DNA of 64,000 nt from Opitutaceae bacterium EW11 (GTDB lineage: Bacteria > Verrucomicrobiota > Verrucomicrobiia > Opitutales > Opitutaceae), in the NCBI GenBank assembly GCA_003054665.1, contig QAYY01000010.1, positions 372,001 to 436,000 on the forward strand. Reading direction: 5' to 3'. The position numbers and the translations under genes are program-made. Below the pieces are notes generated by a model. It was not told the origin of the DNA and made no database searches. It was given only the letters and a program-made list of their open reading frames with translations. Below are positions 8,746 to 17,789 of the stretch, in pieces (the first letter of the stretch is position 1; every line of letters starts with the position of its first letter).

Positions 8746-9009
8746 AAATGAAGTGTTGGGGGTAGACGTAAGGCATTCCAAATGCGGTGCCGCTTGCCCA
8801 GCCAAATCTAGCCGTAGGCGCGTCTTACCGTCCGTCGGTTAGGCGCAAAGGGGATGCGTATATCGATGCGCATGCATCGTGCCCGGAACGTCTTGAAGCG
8901 GCGACGGCCGGGCATCGCTCCAGTCTTTCCGTAACGATTGACCAGCCCGGCGGCGGGAAAACCCGTCGATCCACTTGCCGGGAGACGGTCCGCAGCGACG
9001 TTCCCGGCC

Positions 9010-10266
9010 ATGTCACGCCCGCTCTTCTGCTCCTTTCTGGCCGCCCCGCTGGTAACTCTGGCCGCGTCGGCCGCCCTCCCGAAGCCCGACACCGACAACG
9101 GCGGCATCACCCTCCCGCCGGGATTTCACGCCGTGGTTGTCGCCGACAACCTGGGGCCCCTCCGGCACCTGACGGTCGCCCCCAACGGCGACGTCTACGC
9201 CAAGAGCCGGGAGTCCGGGCTGATCGCCCTTCGCGACTCCGACGGCGACGGCCGCGCCGATATCGTCAAACGCTTCGGAAGCGGCTCGGGCACCGGCGCG
9301 GTGCTCCACGATGGCTGGCTGTATTATTCCACCAACAGCAGAGTCTACCGGTACCGCCTCACGCCCGGTGAACTCGTGCCTTCCGGCGAACCGGAATTGA
9401 TCGTGAAAGACCTGCCCGACGAGGGGCAGCACAATGCCAAGTCCTTCACGTTTGGCACCGACGGCGCGCTCTACGTCGAGGTGGGATCGCCCTCCAACGC
9501 ATTCGGAACTCCCGACCGCGCCCCGGGAGCCAAAGGCGGCGACCCGACCGAATTCCTAAAAACCCACGGCGGCATCTGGCGTTTCGATCCGGACAAAGCC
9601 GGCCAGACCCAGTCGGACGGACTTCACTACACGACCGGGCAGCGCCACATCGTCGCGCTCACCTGGAATCCGATCGCCAACGCCCTTTTCGGCGTCCAGC
9701 ACGGCCGCGACCAGCTGCACACCGTGGCGCCGCAATACTTCGACGACGAGGCCAGCGCCGAGTTGCCCGCGGAAGAAATGCACGTTCTGCGCCAGGGCTC
9801 CAATCTCGGTTGGCCGTTCACCTATTACGACCCCATGCGGAAACAGCGCATGGTCGCCCCCGAGTACGGAGGCGACGGCAAGAAGGCCGCGGAGGCGGGC
9901 AAATACCCGGAACCTCTGGTGGCGTTCCCGGCGCACTGGGCCCCGCTCGATATCGTCTTCTACACCGCCAAACAGTATCCGGAAAAGTATCACGGCGGGG
10001 CGTTCGTGACGTTCCAGGGCTCCTGGAACCGCGCGCCCAAACCCCAGAAGGGTTACAACGTCGCGTTCGTTCCCTGCGACGAACACGGGATGCCGCGCGG
10101 CACCTATGAAATCTTCGCCGACGGTTTCGCCGGGATGAAAGAAATCCCCAGCCCCGGCGACGCGCGTTTCCGCCCCTGCGGCATCGCTCTCGGGCCCGAC
10201 GGATCGCTCTACGTCAGCGACGCCCAAAAAGGCAGGCTCTGGCGTATTTTCTACACCGGCGACTAG
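9010..10266 (+). CDS. Sorbosone/soluble glucose dehydrogenase-family beta-propeller, exported
   Basis: 418 aa from the ATG at 9010, giving a signal peptide (about residues 1-22, ASAALP). The rest matches the six-bladed PQQ-dependent glucose/sorbosone dehydrogenase fold. It includes a propeller opening PPGFHAVVVADNLG, a glycine-rich Ca-type loop GDPTEF, and the late blades NLGWPFTYYD and GSWNRAPKPQKGYNVAFVP. The likely role is periplasmic oxidation of a sugar or sugar aldehyde. Substrate and PQQ dependence are not shown by sequence alone. An upstream 24-codon extension is open but would destroy the signal peptide. Confidence 0.82.
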   Translation: MSRPLFCSFLAAPLVTLAASAALPKPDTDNGGITLPPGFHAVVVADNLGPLRHLTVAPNGDVYAKSRESGLIALRDSDGDGRADIVKRFGSGSGTGAVLHDGWLYYSTNSRVYRYRLTPGELVPSGEPELIVKDLPDEGQHNAKSFTFGTDGALYVEVGSPSNAFGTPDRAPGAKGGDPTEFLKTHGGIWRFDPDKAGQTQSDGLHYTTGQRHIVALTWNPIANALFGVQHGRDQLHTVAPQYFDDEASAELPAEEMHVLRQGSNLGWPFTYYDPMRKQRMVAPEYGGDGKKAAEAGKYPEPLVAFPAHWAPLDIVFYTAKQYPEKYHGGAFVTFQGSWNRAPKPQKGYNVAFVPCDEHGMPRGTYEIFADGFAGMKEIPSPGDARFRPCGIALGPDGSLYVSDAQKGRLWRIFYTGD

Positions 10267-10312
10267 CGCGGCGGCAGAGCGGGAGAACGCTTCCGCGCGA
10301 GGTAGCCAGTTC

Positions 10313-10367
10313 GAGCGATCACTCCACGGCCCGCAGGGTGATCGCTCTCCACGGAGAGCTCTCCGTG
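10313..10367. promoter_or_regulatory. Tandem inverted repeats before the ADOP permease
   Basis: First, a 10-bp stem GAGCGATCAC/GTGATCGCTC (10313-10322 and 10338-10347) with a 15-nt loop. Directly after it comes a perfect 18-bp palindrome CACGGAGAGCTCTCCGTG (10350-10367). They lie 47 bp after the dehydrogenase stop and 43 bp before the permease start. They may be a terminator, an operator, or both. Confidence 0.4.
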
Positions 10368-10409
10368 TGCTGTAACCTTTTCTCCGCCGCCCGGTATTAG
10401 CCGGTATCC

Positions 10410-12950
10410 ATGTTCCCCCATCTGCGGTTTGGGTTGCGACAGCTCGCAAAGTCGCCGGGCTTCGCTTGCGTCGCCGTTCTCTCTCTTGCGCTCGGGATCG
10501 GCGCCAATACGGCCGTGTTCTCCGTGATGAACGCCGTCTTGCTCGCGCAACTACCCGTGAAGGAGCCGGAGCGGCTCGCGATTTTCAACTGGATCGCCGA
10601 GGAGAATGTTTTCCCGCTCTCGAGCAGCGGTTGGCAGACAACCGAGCCGGGCTCAAAAAAGCTCACGAGCACCTCGTTTTCGGTGCCGACCTTCGAGGCG
10701 TTCCGAGCCAATGCGTCGCAGTTCTCGGAGATCTTCGGTTTTTCGCCCACAGGAGAACTCAACGTGAACGTCGACGGTGCGGCCGAGACGGCGTTCGGTC
10801 AGGTCGCCTCGGGAAATTACCACACCGGCCTCGGCGTCGCCGCCGCGATCGGCCGGCTCTTTTCGCCCGAAGACGACAGAGCCGGCGCCGAACCGGTCGC
10901 AGTGATTTCCCACCGCTACTGGCAGCGGCGTTTCGGCGGAGCGGCCGACGCGATCGGCAAGACGATCACGATCAACGGCGCGCCAATAACGGTGATCGGC
11001 GTGACCGCTCCGGCGTTCACGGGGACGTTGCAGGTAGGCGAAGTCGCCGACGTCACCCTGCCTCTCTCGCTCGAACCGCGCGTCGTGCGACGCTTCGGCA
11101 GTCACACCGCGGGCAACTGGTGGTTGCGCATCATGGGCCGGCTGAAACCCGGCGTCTCGCTCGAGCAGGCCCGCTCCAGCCTCGCTGGCGTCTTCCAGGA
11201 AACCGCGCGCAACAATGTGCGCGTCCATGCGCTGCCCGGCGCTCCCGCCGTCGATCCCGCACACGTGCCCCTGCCCTTGCTTCGCACCGAGCCCGGAGGC
11301 CGCGGACTGTACGAAGCCCGGCGCAGCTATGAGAAATCGCTGCAGCTGCTCATCGGCGTGGTCGGGCTCGTGCTTCTCGTCGCGTGCGCCAACGTCGCCA
11401 ACCTTCTGCTCACGCGCGGCGCGGCCCGCAGGCGCGAGATCGCCGTCCGACTCGCCCTCGGCGCAAGCCGGGCTCGTCTCGTCGCGCAACTGCTCACGGA
11501 AAACGCCCTGCTCGCCGCGTTCGGCGCCCTGGGCGGGCTCGTTTTCGCGCTCTGGGGCGCACGGGCACTGGTTGCTCTGCAGCCTTTCGGCGCAAGGACG
11601 CTGGAACTCGATTTGTCCCTCGATTGGCGGGTGCTCGGCTTCGCATCGCTCATGGCGCTTGCGAGCGCCCTCGTGTTCGGCCTCGCCCCCGCGCTGCGCG
11701 CCACGCGGCTAAACCTGACCGGCGAATTCCAGGGCGGCGTCCGATCGCTCGGAGCCGGCTCCAAATCGACTCTCGCGAAGTCTCTGATGGTCGTGCAGGT
11801 GGCGCTGTCTCTGGTCCTGCTCGTGGGCGCCGGACTGTTCCTTCGCACGCTGCGCAACCTCCAAAACGTCGACGTCGGTTTCAACCGCGAGCAGCTGCTG
11901 TTGTTCACCATCGCCGGCACGGCCAACGGCGCCGCCGGGCCCCAGGCGACTGCAACCTACGATCGGATGCTCGAGCGCATATCGGCGCTTCCCGGGGTCC
12001 GCCGCGCGAGCTACGCGCGGGTGGCGCCGCTCAGCCACAACAACTGGAATACGGGCGTTTACGTGCCGGGTTATTCCCCGTCGACCATCGCCGACAGCAA
12101 TTCGCGGATGAACGGCGTCGATCCGGGTTATTTCTCCACGATGGAGCTGCCGCTCCTGCGCGGTCGCGCGTTCGATCCGCGGGACGGCGCGACGGCGCCC
12201 AGGGTCGCGATCGTGAATCAAGCTTTCGCGAGGAAGTTTTTCGGAACGGAGGACGTCGTCGGGCGCCGCATCGGCACGCGGCGCGACCAGACGACGGAGC
12301 CGAAGATAGAGATCGTGGGCCTGGTGCGCGACAGCGGGTATTCGGAAATCCGAGACGCCGTTCCCCCCGTCACGTTTTTCCCGTACAGCCAGCTCGGCGA
12401 GAACAACCGCCTCGAAGCGAATTTCGTGGTGCGCTTCGCCGGCAGCGAGGGCGCCGTCGTCTCCGCCATCCGCGCGGCGGCGCGCGAGGTGGACGCCAAC
12501 CTGCCCGTCGACAACGTCCGCACGCAGCAGCAACAAATCGACCGGCTCTTCACGCAGGAGCGATTGTTCGCGAATCTGTGCAGCGTTTTCGGCGGCCTCG
12601 CGCTCCTGCTCTCCGCCGTAGGGCTCTACGGGCTGATGTCCTATCACGTGCTGCGCCGCACGAGCGAGATCGGCCTGCGCATGGCGCTGGGCGCACTGCC
12701 GGCGAACGTCCTCGGAATGATCCTCCGCGAATCGCTCGTCCTGGTCGCCCTCGGCGTCGCCGTCGGGTCGGTCTCCGCCCTCGGAGCAACCCGCTGGATC
12801 GCGAGCCTCCTGTTCGGTCTTTCGCCGCTCGATCCCGTCACCTACGGCTGCGTCGCGGCGTTGTTGCTCACCATCGCAACGGTCGCGTGCCTGCTCCCGG
12901 CCCGGCGCGCCGCGAAGATCGATCCGATGACGGCGCTGCGCACGGAGTGA
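10410..12950 (+). CDS. ADOP-type ABC permease (duplicated MacB/FtsX-like)
   Basis: 846 aa. The start MFPHLRFGLRQLAKSPGFACVAVLSLALGIGANTAVFSVMNAVLL is characteristic of ADOP permeases. There are two MacB_PCD-FtsX units: an N-terminal TM, a periplasmic domain, three TMs near residues 310-430, then a second TM near 463, a second periplasmic domain and three TMs near 725-835. No dedicated ATPase lies beside it, which is normal for these orphan permeases. A role in envelope transport or lipoprotein/peptide efflux is possible but the substrate is unknown. It ends with the usual DPMTALRTE tail. Confidence 0.9.
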   Translation: MFPHLRFGLRQLAKSPGFACVAVLSLALGIGANTAVFSVMNAVLLAQLPVKEPERLAIFNWIAEENVFPLSSSGWQTTEPGSKKLTSTSFSVPTFEAFRANASQFSEIFGFSPTGELNVNVDGAAETAFGQVASGNYHTGLGVAAAIGRLFSPEDDRAGAEPVAVISHRYWQRRFGGAADAIGKTITINGAPITVIGVTAPAFTGTLQVGEVADVTLPLSLEPRVVRRFGSHTAGNWWLRIMGRLKPGVSLEQARSSLAGVFQETARNNVRVHALPGAPAVDPAHVPLPLLRTEPGGRGLYEARRSYEKSLQLLIGVVGLVLLVACANVANLLLTRGAARRREIAVRLALGASRARLVAQLLTENALLAAFGALGGLVFALWGARALVALQPFGARTLELDLSLDWRVLGFASLMALASALVFGLAPALRATRLNLTGEFQGGVRSLGAGSKSTLAKSLMVVQVALSLVLLVGAGLFLRTLRNLQNVDVGFNREQLLLFTIAGTANGAAGPQATATYDRMLERISALPGVRRASYARVAPLSHNNWNTGVYVPGYSPSTIADSNSRMNGVDPGYFSTMELPLLRGRAFDPRDGATAPRVAIVNQAFARKFFGTEDVVGRRIGTRRDQTTEPKIEIVGLVRDSGYSEIRDAVPPVTFFPYSQLGENNRLEANFVVRFAGSEGAVVSAIRAAAREVDANLPVDNVRTQQQQIDRLFTQERLFANLCSVFGGLALLLSAVGLYGLMSYHVLRRTSEIGLRMALGALPANVLGMILRESLVLVALGVAVGSVSALGATRWIASLLFGLSPLDPVTYGCVAALLLTIATVACLLPARRAAKIDPMTALRTE

Positions 12951-13105
12951 CCCGAAAGCACGCGATCCGCGGGACCGCGCCCCGCCGCGCCGGATGGCCG
13001 CAATGCCGATACCCGGACACATTTCGAACTTCCAAATTCGAACGTCTCCGCTGGCATTCTGCGGTGACGGTCCGCATCGGTGCGGTTCCGTCGCCCATCC
13101 ACACC

Positions 13106-13810
13106 GTGTCCCGCCGTCTCGATCAATGGCTCGCCAACCTCGGCTACTGTTCCCGCCGGGAGGCCCGCGACTGGATCGACGCGGGGCGGCTCACCGTCGG
13201 GGGAAAACCCGCCGACGATCCGGGCGCAAAGGCTCAAGCTGTCGCGGTGCGCGTCGATGGCGAGCCGCTCGACCATCCGGAGGGACTTCTTCTGCTCCTC
13301 CACAAGCCGCTCGGGCTCGTCTGTTCGCACGACGAACGCGAAGGGGCCAACGTCTACGGTCTCCTGCCGGAGCGCTGGCGGCAGCGAAACCCGGTGGTCA
13401 CCAGCGTGGGCCGGCTGGACAAGGATACGAGCGGGCTGCTTCTCCTCACCGATCAAACGGCGCTCGTGCACCGGCTCACCTCGCCCAAACACAAAGTCCC
13501 GAAACGGTACGTCGCCACGGTGGATCGCGAGCTTTCCGAGGGCTTGATCCCGCTCTTCGCATCCGGCGCGCTCGTGCTCGAAGGCGAAAAGGATCCGTGC
13601 CTGCCCGCGGAACTCCGTATGCTGAATTCCACCACGGCCGAACTCGTCCTGACGGAGGGCCGCTATCACCAGGTGCGCCGGATGTTCGCAAGCCAGGGCT
13701 ACGACGTGCGCACCCTCCATCGTTCCCATTTCGGCGACTTGGACCTCGGCGAGCTGGCTCCGGGGCGCTGGCGCGAGCTTCCATTGGACGCCTTCGGCAA
13801 CCTGGGGTGA
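13106..13810 (+). CDS. RsuA/RluB-family pseudouridine synthase
   Basis: About 234 aa. An N-terminal S4 RNA-binding domain (RLDQWLANLGYCSRREARDWIDAGRLTVGG) precedes the synthase domain with the catalytic Asp motif GRLDKDTSGLLLLTD and the conserved GRYHQVRRMF segment. No ATG is available near the S4 domain. The GTG at 13106 (VSRRLDQW) gives the family length and is my choice, though no Shine-Dalgarno is evident. It converts a specific rRNA uridine to pseudouridine; RsuA versus RluB/E/F type is not resolved. The next gene is YhbY, also ribosome-related. Confidence 0.87.
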   Translation: MSRRLDQWLANLGYCSRREARDWIDAGRLTVGGKPADDPGAKAQAVAVRVDGEPLDHPEGLLLLLHKPLGLVCSHDEREGANVYGLLPERWRQRNPVVTSVGRLDKDTSGLLLLTDQTALVHRLTSPKHKVPKRYVATVDRELSEGLIPLFASGALVLEGEKDPCLPAELRMLNSTTAELVLTEGRYHQVRRMFASQGYDVRTLHRSHFGDLDLGELAPGRWRELPLDAFGNLG

Positions 13811-13866
13811 ACGGCGTCGCCGTTGCCCTTGCACTCGGCCAGCTCGCAGGCAACCGTCGGCGTCGC

Positions 13867-14178
13867 ATGTACGAGTTCCCTCTCACCGGCGCACAAAAAA
13901 CCTACCTTCGCGGGTTGGGCCAACGTCTGGAGCCTGCGCTCAAGGTGGGCAAGTCGGGCCTCACGCCCGAGTTTTTCAAGGAGCTGCAGCGCGTGCTCAA
14001 CCGAGACGAACTGGTGAAGTTGCGCTTCCTCGGAGCGGATCGCGACGAGCGCGCCGAACTCTGCGACGCGATCGCCGACGAGGGCCGCTGCGTTTGCGCG
14101 GGAGCCGTGGGGCACACCGCTTTGTTCTACCGCCAGAACCCGGATCCCGAGCGCCGGAAGGTCATACTGCCCGAATAA
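13867..14178 (+). CDS. yhbY: YhbY-family CRM-domain RNA-binding protein
   Basis: 103 aa forming one CRM domain (LTGAQKTYLRGLGQRLEPALKVGKSGLT, then VGHTALFYRQNP with the conserved strand). YhbY proteins associate with pre-50S particles. I chose the ATG at 13867. A GTG at 13807, overlapping the preceding stop as GTGA, would add 20 residues without family similarity. Placement right after a pseudouridine synthase suggests a small ribosome-maturation unit. Confidence 0.87.
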   Translation: MYEFPLTGAQKTYLRGLGQRLEPALKVGKSGLTPEFFKELQRVLNRDELVKLRFLGADRDERAELCDAIADEGRCVCAGAVGHTALFYRQNPDPERRKVILPE

Positions 14179-14288
14179 CCGCGGCCGGGGCCGAAGGGAG
14201 ACTCGGACAGCCCCGTTCGTCCGGGCGGCGAACCGCTTGTTGTGGCGCGCGTGTGTCCGCCGCGCGGATGCCTTTGGATACTGTCCGA

Positions 14289-15215
14289 ATGAATACCACA
14301 ATCGCCCTTTCTGCGACGCTTGGCTGCGTCCTGGTCTGCCTTTCGCCGGCCGCCTTGGCCGCCGACATGCCGACGCCCGAACAGGAGACGCCGTCGATCG
14401 GCCTGCAACTCGGGACGCAACTGTCCGCGTCGGTGGGCAACAAATTCAAGGCGCGGGGCACGGAGTTCCGCGACGTCGACATCGGCGCGGCCGAGTTCTC
14501 GGCGGAGCAGACCTTGAAGCTCTCCGACACCGCGGCGTTGCAGGTCGGCTTTGCGCATTCGCTCTACGACGTCCACGTGCGCAAAGGCGGTGTCGTGCCG
14601 CTGCCGAAACGGATGCAGTCCCTCAGCGCGCCCTTGACGCTGAACCTCGCGCCAGGAGGCGCCTGGAACTGGACGGTGGTCGCGGCGCCCGGCTTTTCTT
14701 TCGCGGGGAATTCGATCCGGTCCGACGGCTTCGGCGTGAGCGCCGGCGCGTTCGGAACCTGCAAGCAAAGCGACACGTTCAGCTACAGCGTCGGCGTCGC
14801 CTACGACTCTCTCGCCTCGAGCCGCTACAAGGTGTTCCCCGTGTTCGGCGTCGAGTGGAAGCCGGCCGACCGCTGGTCCGTCGCCCTCGGCATCCCCCGC
14901 ACCGGCGTGAGTTTCCAGGTCAACCAGCAGCTCGGCCTCTCGCTCGACCTGAGCGGCAACGCCGGCACGTTTTACGTCAAGGACGACCCGCTGCCGAACC
15001 GGGCGGACAAACCGGACCTCTCGAAGTCGAAGCTCGAATACGCCGAGGCGCGCATCGGTTTCACCGTTTCGTACCGCGTGAACAAGGTCGTCGCACTCCA
15101 GGCCACGGCGGGCCACGTCCTCGTGAGCGAACTCGAGTATCTGAAACGAGACTACAAGTTGAAGTCCAAGGGCGTCAGCCCCTTCCTCGCGCTCGGAGGC
15201 AGCTTCTCGTTCTAG
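14289..15215 (+). CDS. DUF6268-like outer-membrane beta-barrel protein
   Basis: 308 aa with a signal peptide (about residues 1-25, cleavage AALAA). The mature region alternates aromatic and small residues in strand-sized segments (LQLGTQLSASVG, AALQVGFAHSLY, FSYSVGVAYDS, IGFTVSYRVN), ending in SFSF with a terminal Phe, the classic BAM recognition signal. This fits an outer-membrane barrel of the DUF6268 type; the function is unknown. It is followed by a LytS/LytTR pair on the same strand after a hairpin, so a signalling link is possible but unproven. Confidence 0.78.
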   Translation: MNTTIALSATLGCVLVCLSPAALAADMPTPEQETPSIGLQLGTQLSASVGNKFKARGTEFRDVDIGAAEFSAEQTLKLSDTAALQVGFAHSLYDVHVRKGGVVPLPKRMQSLSAPLTLNLAPGGAWNWTVVAAPGFSFAGNSIRSDGFGVSAGAFGTCKQSDTFSYSVGVAYDSLASSRYKVFPVFGVEWKPADRWSVALGIPRTGVSFQVNQQLGLSLDLSGNAGTFYVKDDPLPNRADKPDLSKSKLEYAEARIGFTVSYRVNKVVALQATAGHVLVSELEYLKRDYKLKSKGVSPFLALGGSFSF

Positions 15216-15226
15216 ACCGACACGCG

Positions 15227-15254
15227 AGGCAGGCCGGCGCACCCCGGCTTGCCT
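15227..15254 (+). terminator. Hairpin after the beta-barrel gene
   Basis: An 11-bp stem AGGCAGGCCGG/CCGGCTTGCCT (one G-T wobble) with a 6-nt loop, 12 nt after the stop. There is no T-run. It covers a possible TTG start at 15249 for the next gene, which argues against that start. Confidence 0.45.
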
Positions 15255-15287
15255 GGCTCGGCCGGCAAACGCCATACTCCCGCCCGC

Positions 15288-16409
15288 TTGCGATCGTTCA
15301 CGCCCATCCCTTACGCCGACGACACGACCCACCCGCTGCGGCGGCGGTGGCTGGGCACGACCTCGTACTGGGTGGCGCAGGCGTGCGGCTGGGGGCTGCT
15401 CGGCGTTAGTCTCGCTTTTTCCGCCCTGTACTCGGATCCGCCTTCGAAGAACTTGAAGCTGGACCTGCTGCTCACCGGAGGCGGGTTGGTGGTCGGAACG
15501 CTGGTCACCCACCTCGTGCGAATCCTCCTGCTGGTTCTGCGAAGGCGACAGCCGTCGTGGACCACCCTGGTGGGCGTCCTCATACCGATCTCCGTGGCCG
15601 CCGCCGTTGCCCTGGTTAATCCGGTGTTCGCCGCCGGCGCCCATTGCGCCACCACGACGGAGGACTTGGAAAAGACCACGGTCGGTTCGTACCTCTCGAC
15701 CATCTTCCTTTTCGCCCTGCTGATCGGAGTCTGGGTGTCGCTGTATCTCGGATACCAGCACTACAGCCGCGCCCGGCAGGCGGTTATCGAGCAGCTCAAG
15801 CTCGATGCGGCGGTGAAAGAGGCCGAACTGCGCGCGCTGCGTTCGCAGATCAACCCGCACTTCCTCTTCAACAGCCTCAACTGCCTCCGGGCCCTCATCC
15901 CGCGCGAGCTGAGCCGGCCGCGGGACGCCGTGACGCTTCTGGCGGACCTCCTGCGCGCGAGTCTCACGCTCGGCCAGACGCACCTGATTCCGCTCTCGAA
16001 GGAGCTGGAGATGGCGGAAAACTACCTTGCGCTCGAACAGCTCCGCTTCGAATCGCGGCTCCGCATCCATCGCCGGATTTCGGGGCCCTCGGCGGCGCGG
16101 CTCGTTCCGCCGTTCCTCGTCCAGACGCTGATCGAGAACGCCATCAAGTTCGGCGTCGCTCAGTTCGACGAGGGCAGCGACGTGGCGCTCACCGCCTCCG
16201 TCGACGACGCCCGCAACCTCGTCATCTCCGTCGAAAACGACGGCAGGCTCGACTGCGCGACATCCGGCACGGGCGTGGGCCTCCGCAACGCCCGGGCGCG
16301 TCTCGCCCTGCTTTTCGGCCCCGCCGCGACTCTCACGCTGGAACAACGAGGCGATCGCGTCGTCGCCGTCGCCACCATTCCCCCCGAGCCTCTCCCTCTT
16401 TCCGCATGA
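15288..16409 (+). CDS. LytS-type sensor histidine kinase
   Basis: About 373 aa. Four hydrophobic segments in the first 170 residues are followed by the LytS/AlgZ His-kinase box (ELRALRSQINPHFLFNSLN) carrying the phospho-acceptor His. The ATP-binding region follows, with N box LVQTLIENAIKFG and G box GTGVGLRNARARL. It phosphorylates the LytTR regulator encoded next; the genes overlap by 4 bases (ATGA). No ATG precedes the first TM. TTG at 15288 or at 15249 are the only candidates; I prefer 15288 because 15249 lies inside a hairpin. The signal sensed is unknown. Confidence 0.85.
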   Translation: MRSFTPIPYADDTTHPLRRRWLGTTSYWVAQACGWGLLGVSLAFSALYSDPPSKNLKLDLLLTGGGLVVGTLVTHLVRILLLVLRRRQPSWTTLVGVLIPISVAAAVALVNPVFAAGAHCATTTEDLEKTTVGSYLSTIFLFALLIGVWVSLYLGYQHYSRARQAVIEQLKLDAAVKEAELRALRSQINPHFLFNSLNCLRALIPRELSRPRDAVTLLADLLRASLTLGQTHLIPLSKELEMAENYLALEQLRFESRLRIHRRISGPSAARLVPPFLVQTLIENAIKFGVAQFDEGSDVALTASVDDARNLVISVENDGRLDCATSGTGVGLRNARARLALLFGPAATLTLEQRGDRVVAVATIPPEPLPLSA

Positions 16410-17140
16410 AAGCAGTCATTGTCGACGACGAGCGTCTGGCACGCGAGGAACTGCGCGGCCTTCTGCTGGAGCATCCCGCGATCGAGGTCTGCGGCGAGGC
16501 GGGAACGGTCGCTCAGGCGAAGGAGATCATCGCGGAACACAAACCCGACCTGATCTTCCTCGATATCCAGATGCCGGGAAAATCGGGTTTCGACCTGCTC
16601 GAGGCGCTTCCGCCGCCGCACCCGTTCGTGATCTTCACCACGGCCTACAACGAATACGCCGTGAAGGCTTTCGAGGCGAACGCGCTCGACTACCTGATGA
16701 AGCCGATTCATCCGAGCCGGCTCGCCCTCGCCCTTCAGAAGCTGGCCGACCGTCTGGGCGAGCCCGGCGGCGAACCGGCCCGCGCGCCGCGCTCCGGGGA
16801 GGCGCTGGGACCCGACGATCGCGTGTTCGTCCGGGAAGGCGACCGATGCTGGTTCGTGAAGGTGAAGACCATCCGGCTGCTCGAGTCGGAGGGCAACTAC
16901 ACGCGTATTCATTTCGCGGATCAGCGGCCCACGCTCTATCGAACCCTCGGATCGATGGAAGAGCGGCTTCCCGACCGAATTTTCATGCGGGCCAACCGTT
17001 CGCAGTTGATCAACCTGGACCACATCGAGTCCGTCGAACCGTGGTTCAGTGGCAGCATCAAGGTGAAGCTGGCGGGTGGGCAGGAGATAGAGTTCTCCCG
17101 GCGGCAGGCCCAGGACCTCCGGGAACGCCTCAGCCTCTAG
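16406..17140 (+). CDS. LytTR-family response regulator
   Basis: 244 aa. The receiver domain (residues 1-120) has the acidic pair DDE at 7-9, phospho-acceptor Asp in LIFLDIQMPG, Thr in FTTAY and Lys in MKPIH. A LytTR DNA-binding domain follows (about 140-244: VKVKTIRLLESEGNYTRIHF, FMRANRSQLINLDHIESVEPW). It forms a two-component pair with the upstream LytS-type kinase. Targets are unknown; the neighbouring barrel and the downstream YXWGXW lipoprotein are candidates by position only. Confidence 0.92.
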   Translation: MKAVIVDDERLAREELRGLLLEHPAIEVCGEAGTVAQAKEIIAEHKPDLIFLDIQMPGKSGFDLLEALPPPHPFVIFTTAYNEYAVKAFEANALDYLMKPIHPSRLALALQKLADRLGEPGGEPARAPRSGEALGPDDRVFVREGDRCWFVKVKTIRLLESEGNYTRIHFADQRPTLYRTLGSMEERLPDRIFMRANRSQLINLDHIESVEPWFSGSIKVKLAGGQEIEFSRRQAQDLRERLSL

Positions 17141-17154
17141 CAGCTCGGGCAAAG

Positions 17155-17170
17155 CCGCGGTCGACCGCGG
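17155..17170 (+). terminator. GC-rich palindrome after the LytTR gene
   Basis: CCGCGGTCGACCGCGG is a perfect 16-bp palindrome 14 nt after the stop, able to form a 6-bp stem with a 4-nt loop. It is followed by A-rich, not T-rich, sequence, so termination is uncertain. Confidence 0.3.
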
Positions 17171-17287
17171 AAAACACCGTCGCCGAACGAGCTGGGGAAA
17201 ACCCGGAAAACGTTGGCAACTTGCTGGTCTGAAACCGTCTGCGCATCACCCCGAAACCAGCCAGGGGCTTGCGCGTCAAATGCCCGC

Positions 17288-17752
17288 ATGAACCGCCTCC
17301 CCCACGTTTTCACCCGTTCCGGTGGCCTTGCTCGCGCGGCCGCGTACGCCCTCGTCGGCGGCGCCGGCCTTTTCTTTTCCGGCTGTGTTGTCCACGAAAG
17401 CCATCCGTATCCGCGCCGCGTGACGGTCGTGGCGCCGCCCGCGCCCCCGCCGCCGGTGGTGGTACGTGAGGTGCCCGTGCCCGCATCGCCTCCGCCGGTC
17501 GTGGTCGCTCCCGCAGGGGGAGGAGTGGTGATCGTCCGGGATGCTCCACCTCCTCCGCCCCGCGAAGTCGTGACCGTCCGTCCGTCCCACCGCCATATTT
17601 GGATCAGCGGTCATTGGGTGTATCGCGGTCGTGCATACGTCTGGATTCCCGGCCATTGGGAAATCCCGCCGCACCACCGCGCGGTCTACGTCGGACCGCG
17701 CTGGGAGCGCCGCGGCGGCGGGTACGTCTACATCGAGGGCTACTGGCGCTGA
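17288..17752 (+). CDS. YXWGXW-repeat lipoprotein
   Basis: 154 aa. The signal sequence ends in the lipobox FSGC (Cys near residue 33), so the mature protein should be lipidated. A Pro/Val-rich spacer (about 45-95) leads to a C-terminal domain with two YXWGXW-type units (HIWISGHWVYRGR, YVWIPGHWEI) plus YIEGYWR at the end. Such proteins are small envelope lipoproteins of unknown function. The ATG at 17288 gives the correct signal peptide; the open frame begins 25 codons earlier. Confidence 0.8.
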   Translation: MNRLPHVFTRSGGLARAAAYALVGGAGLFFSGCVVHESHPYPRRVTVVAPPAPPPPVVVREVPVPASPPPVVVAPAGGGVVIVRDAPPPPPREVVTVRPSHRHIWISGHWVYRGRAYVWIPGHWEIPPHHRAVYVGPRWERRGGGYVYIEGYWR

Positions 17753-17770
17753 TTCCGCCCGAGCGGAATC
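17751..17770. terminator. Hairpin between convergent genes
   Basis: GATTCCGC/GCGGAATC, a perfect 8-bp stem with loop CCGA, starts within the lipoprotein stop codon and lies just before the dehydrogenase stop at 17790. It may serve both strands. No T-run. Confidence 0.45.
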
Positions 17771-17789
17771 TCGCGTAGGGCTCCAGCCT

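Noticed and set aside
13807-13866. GTG start for yhbY overlapping the preceding stop as GTGA
   Set aside because: Attractive coupling, but the added residues are not part of the CRM family and the ATG at 13867 gives the usual N-terminus.
14127-16346. 739-codon minus-strand frame opposite the barrel and LytS genes
   Set aside because: No motifs, and both plus-strand genes have clear family signatures.
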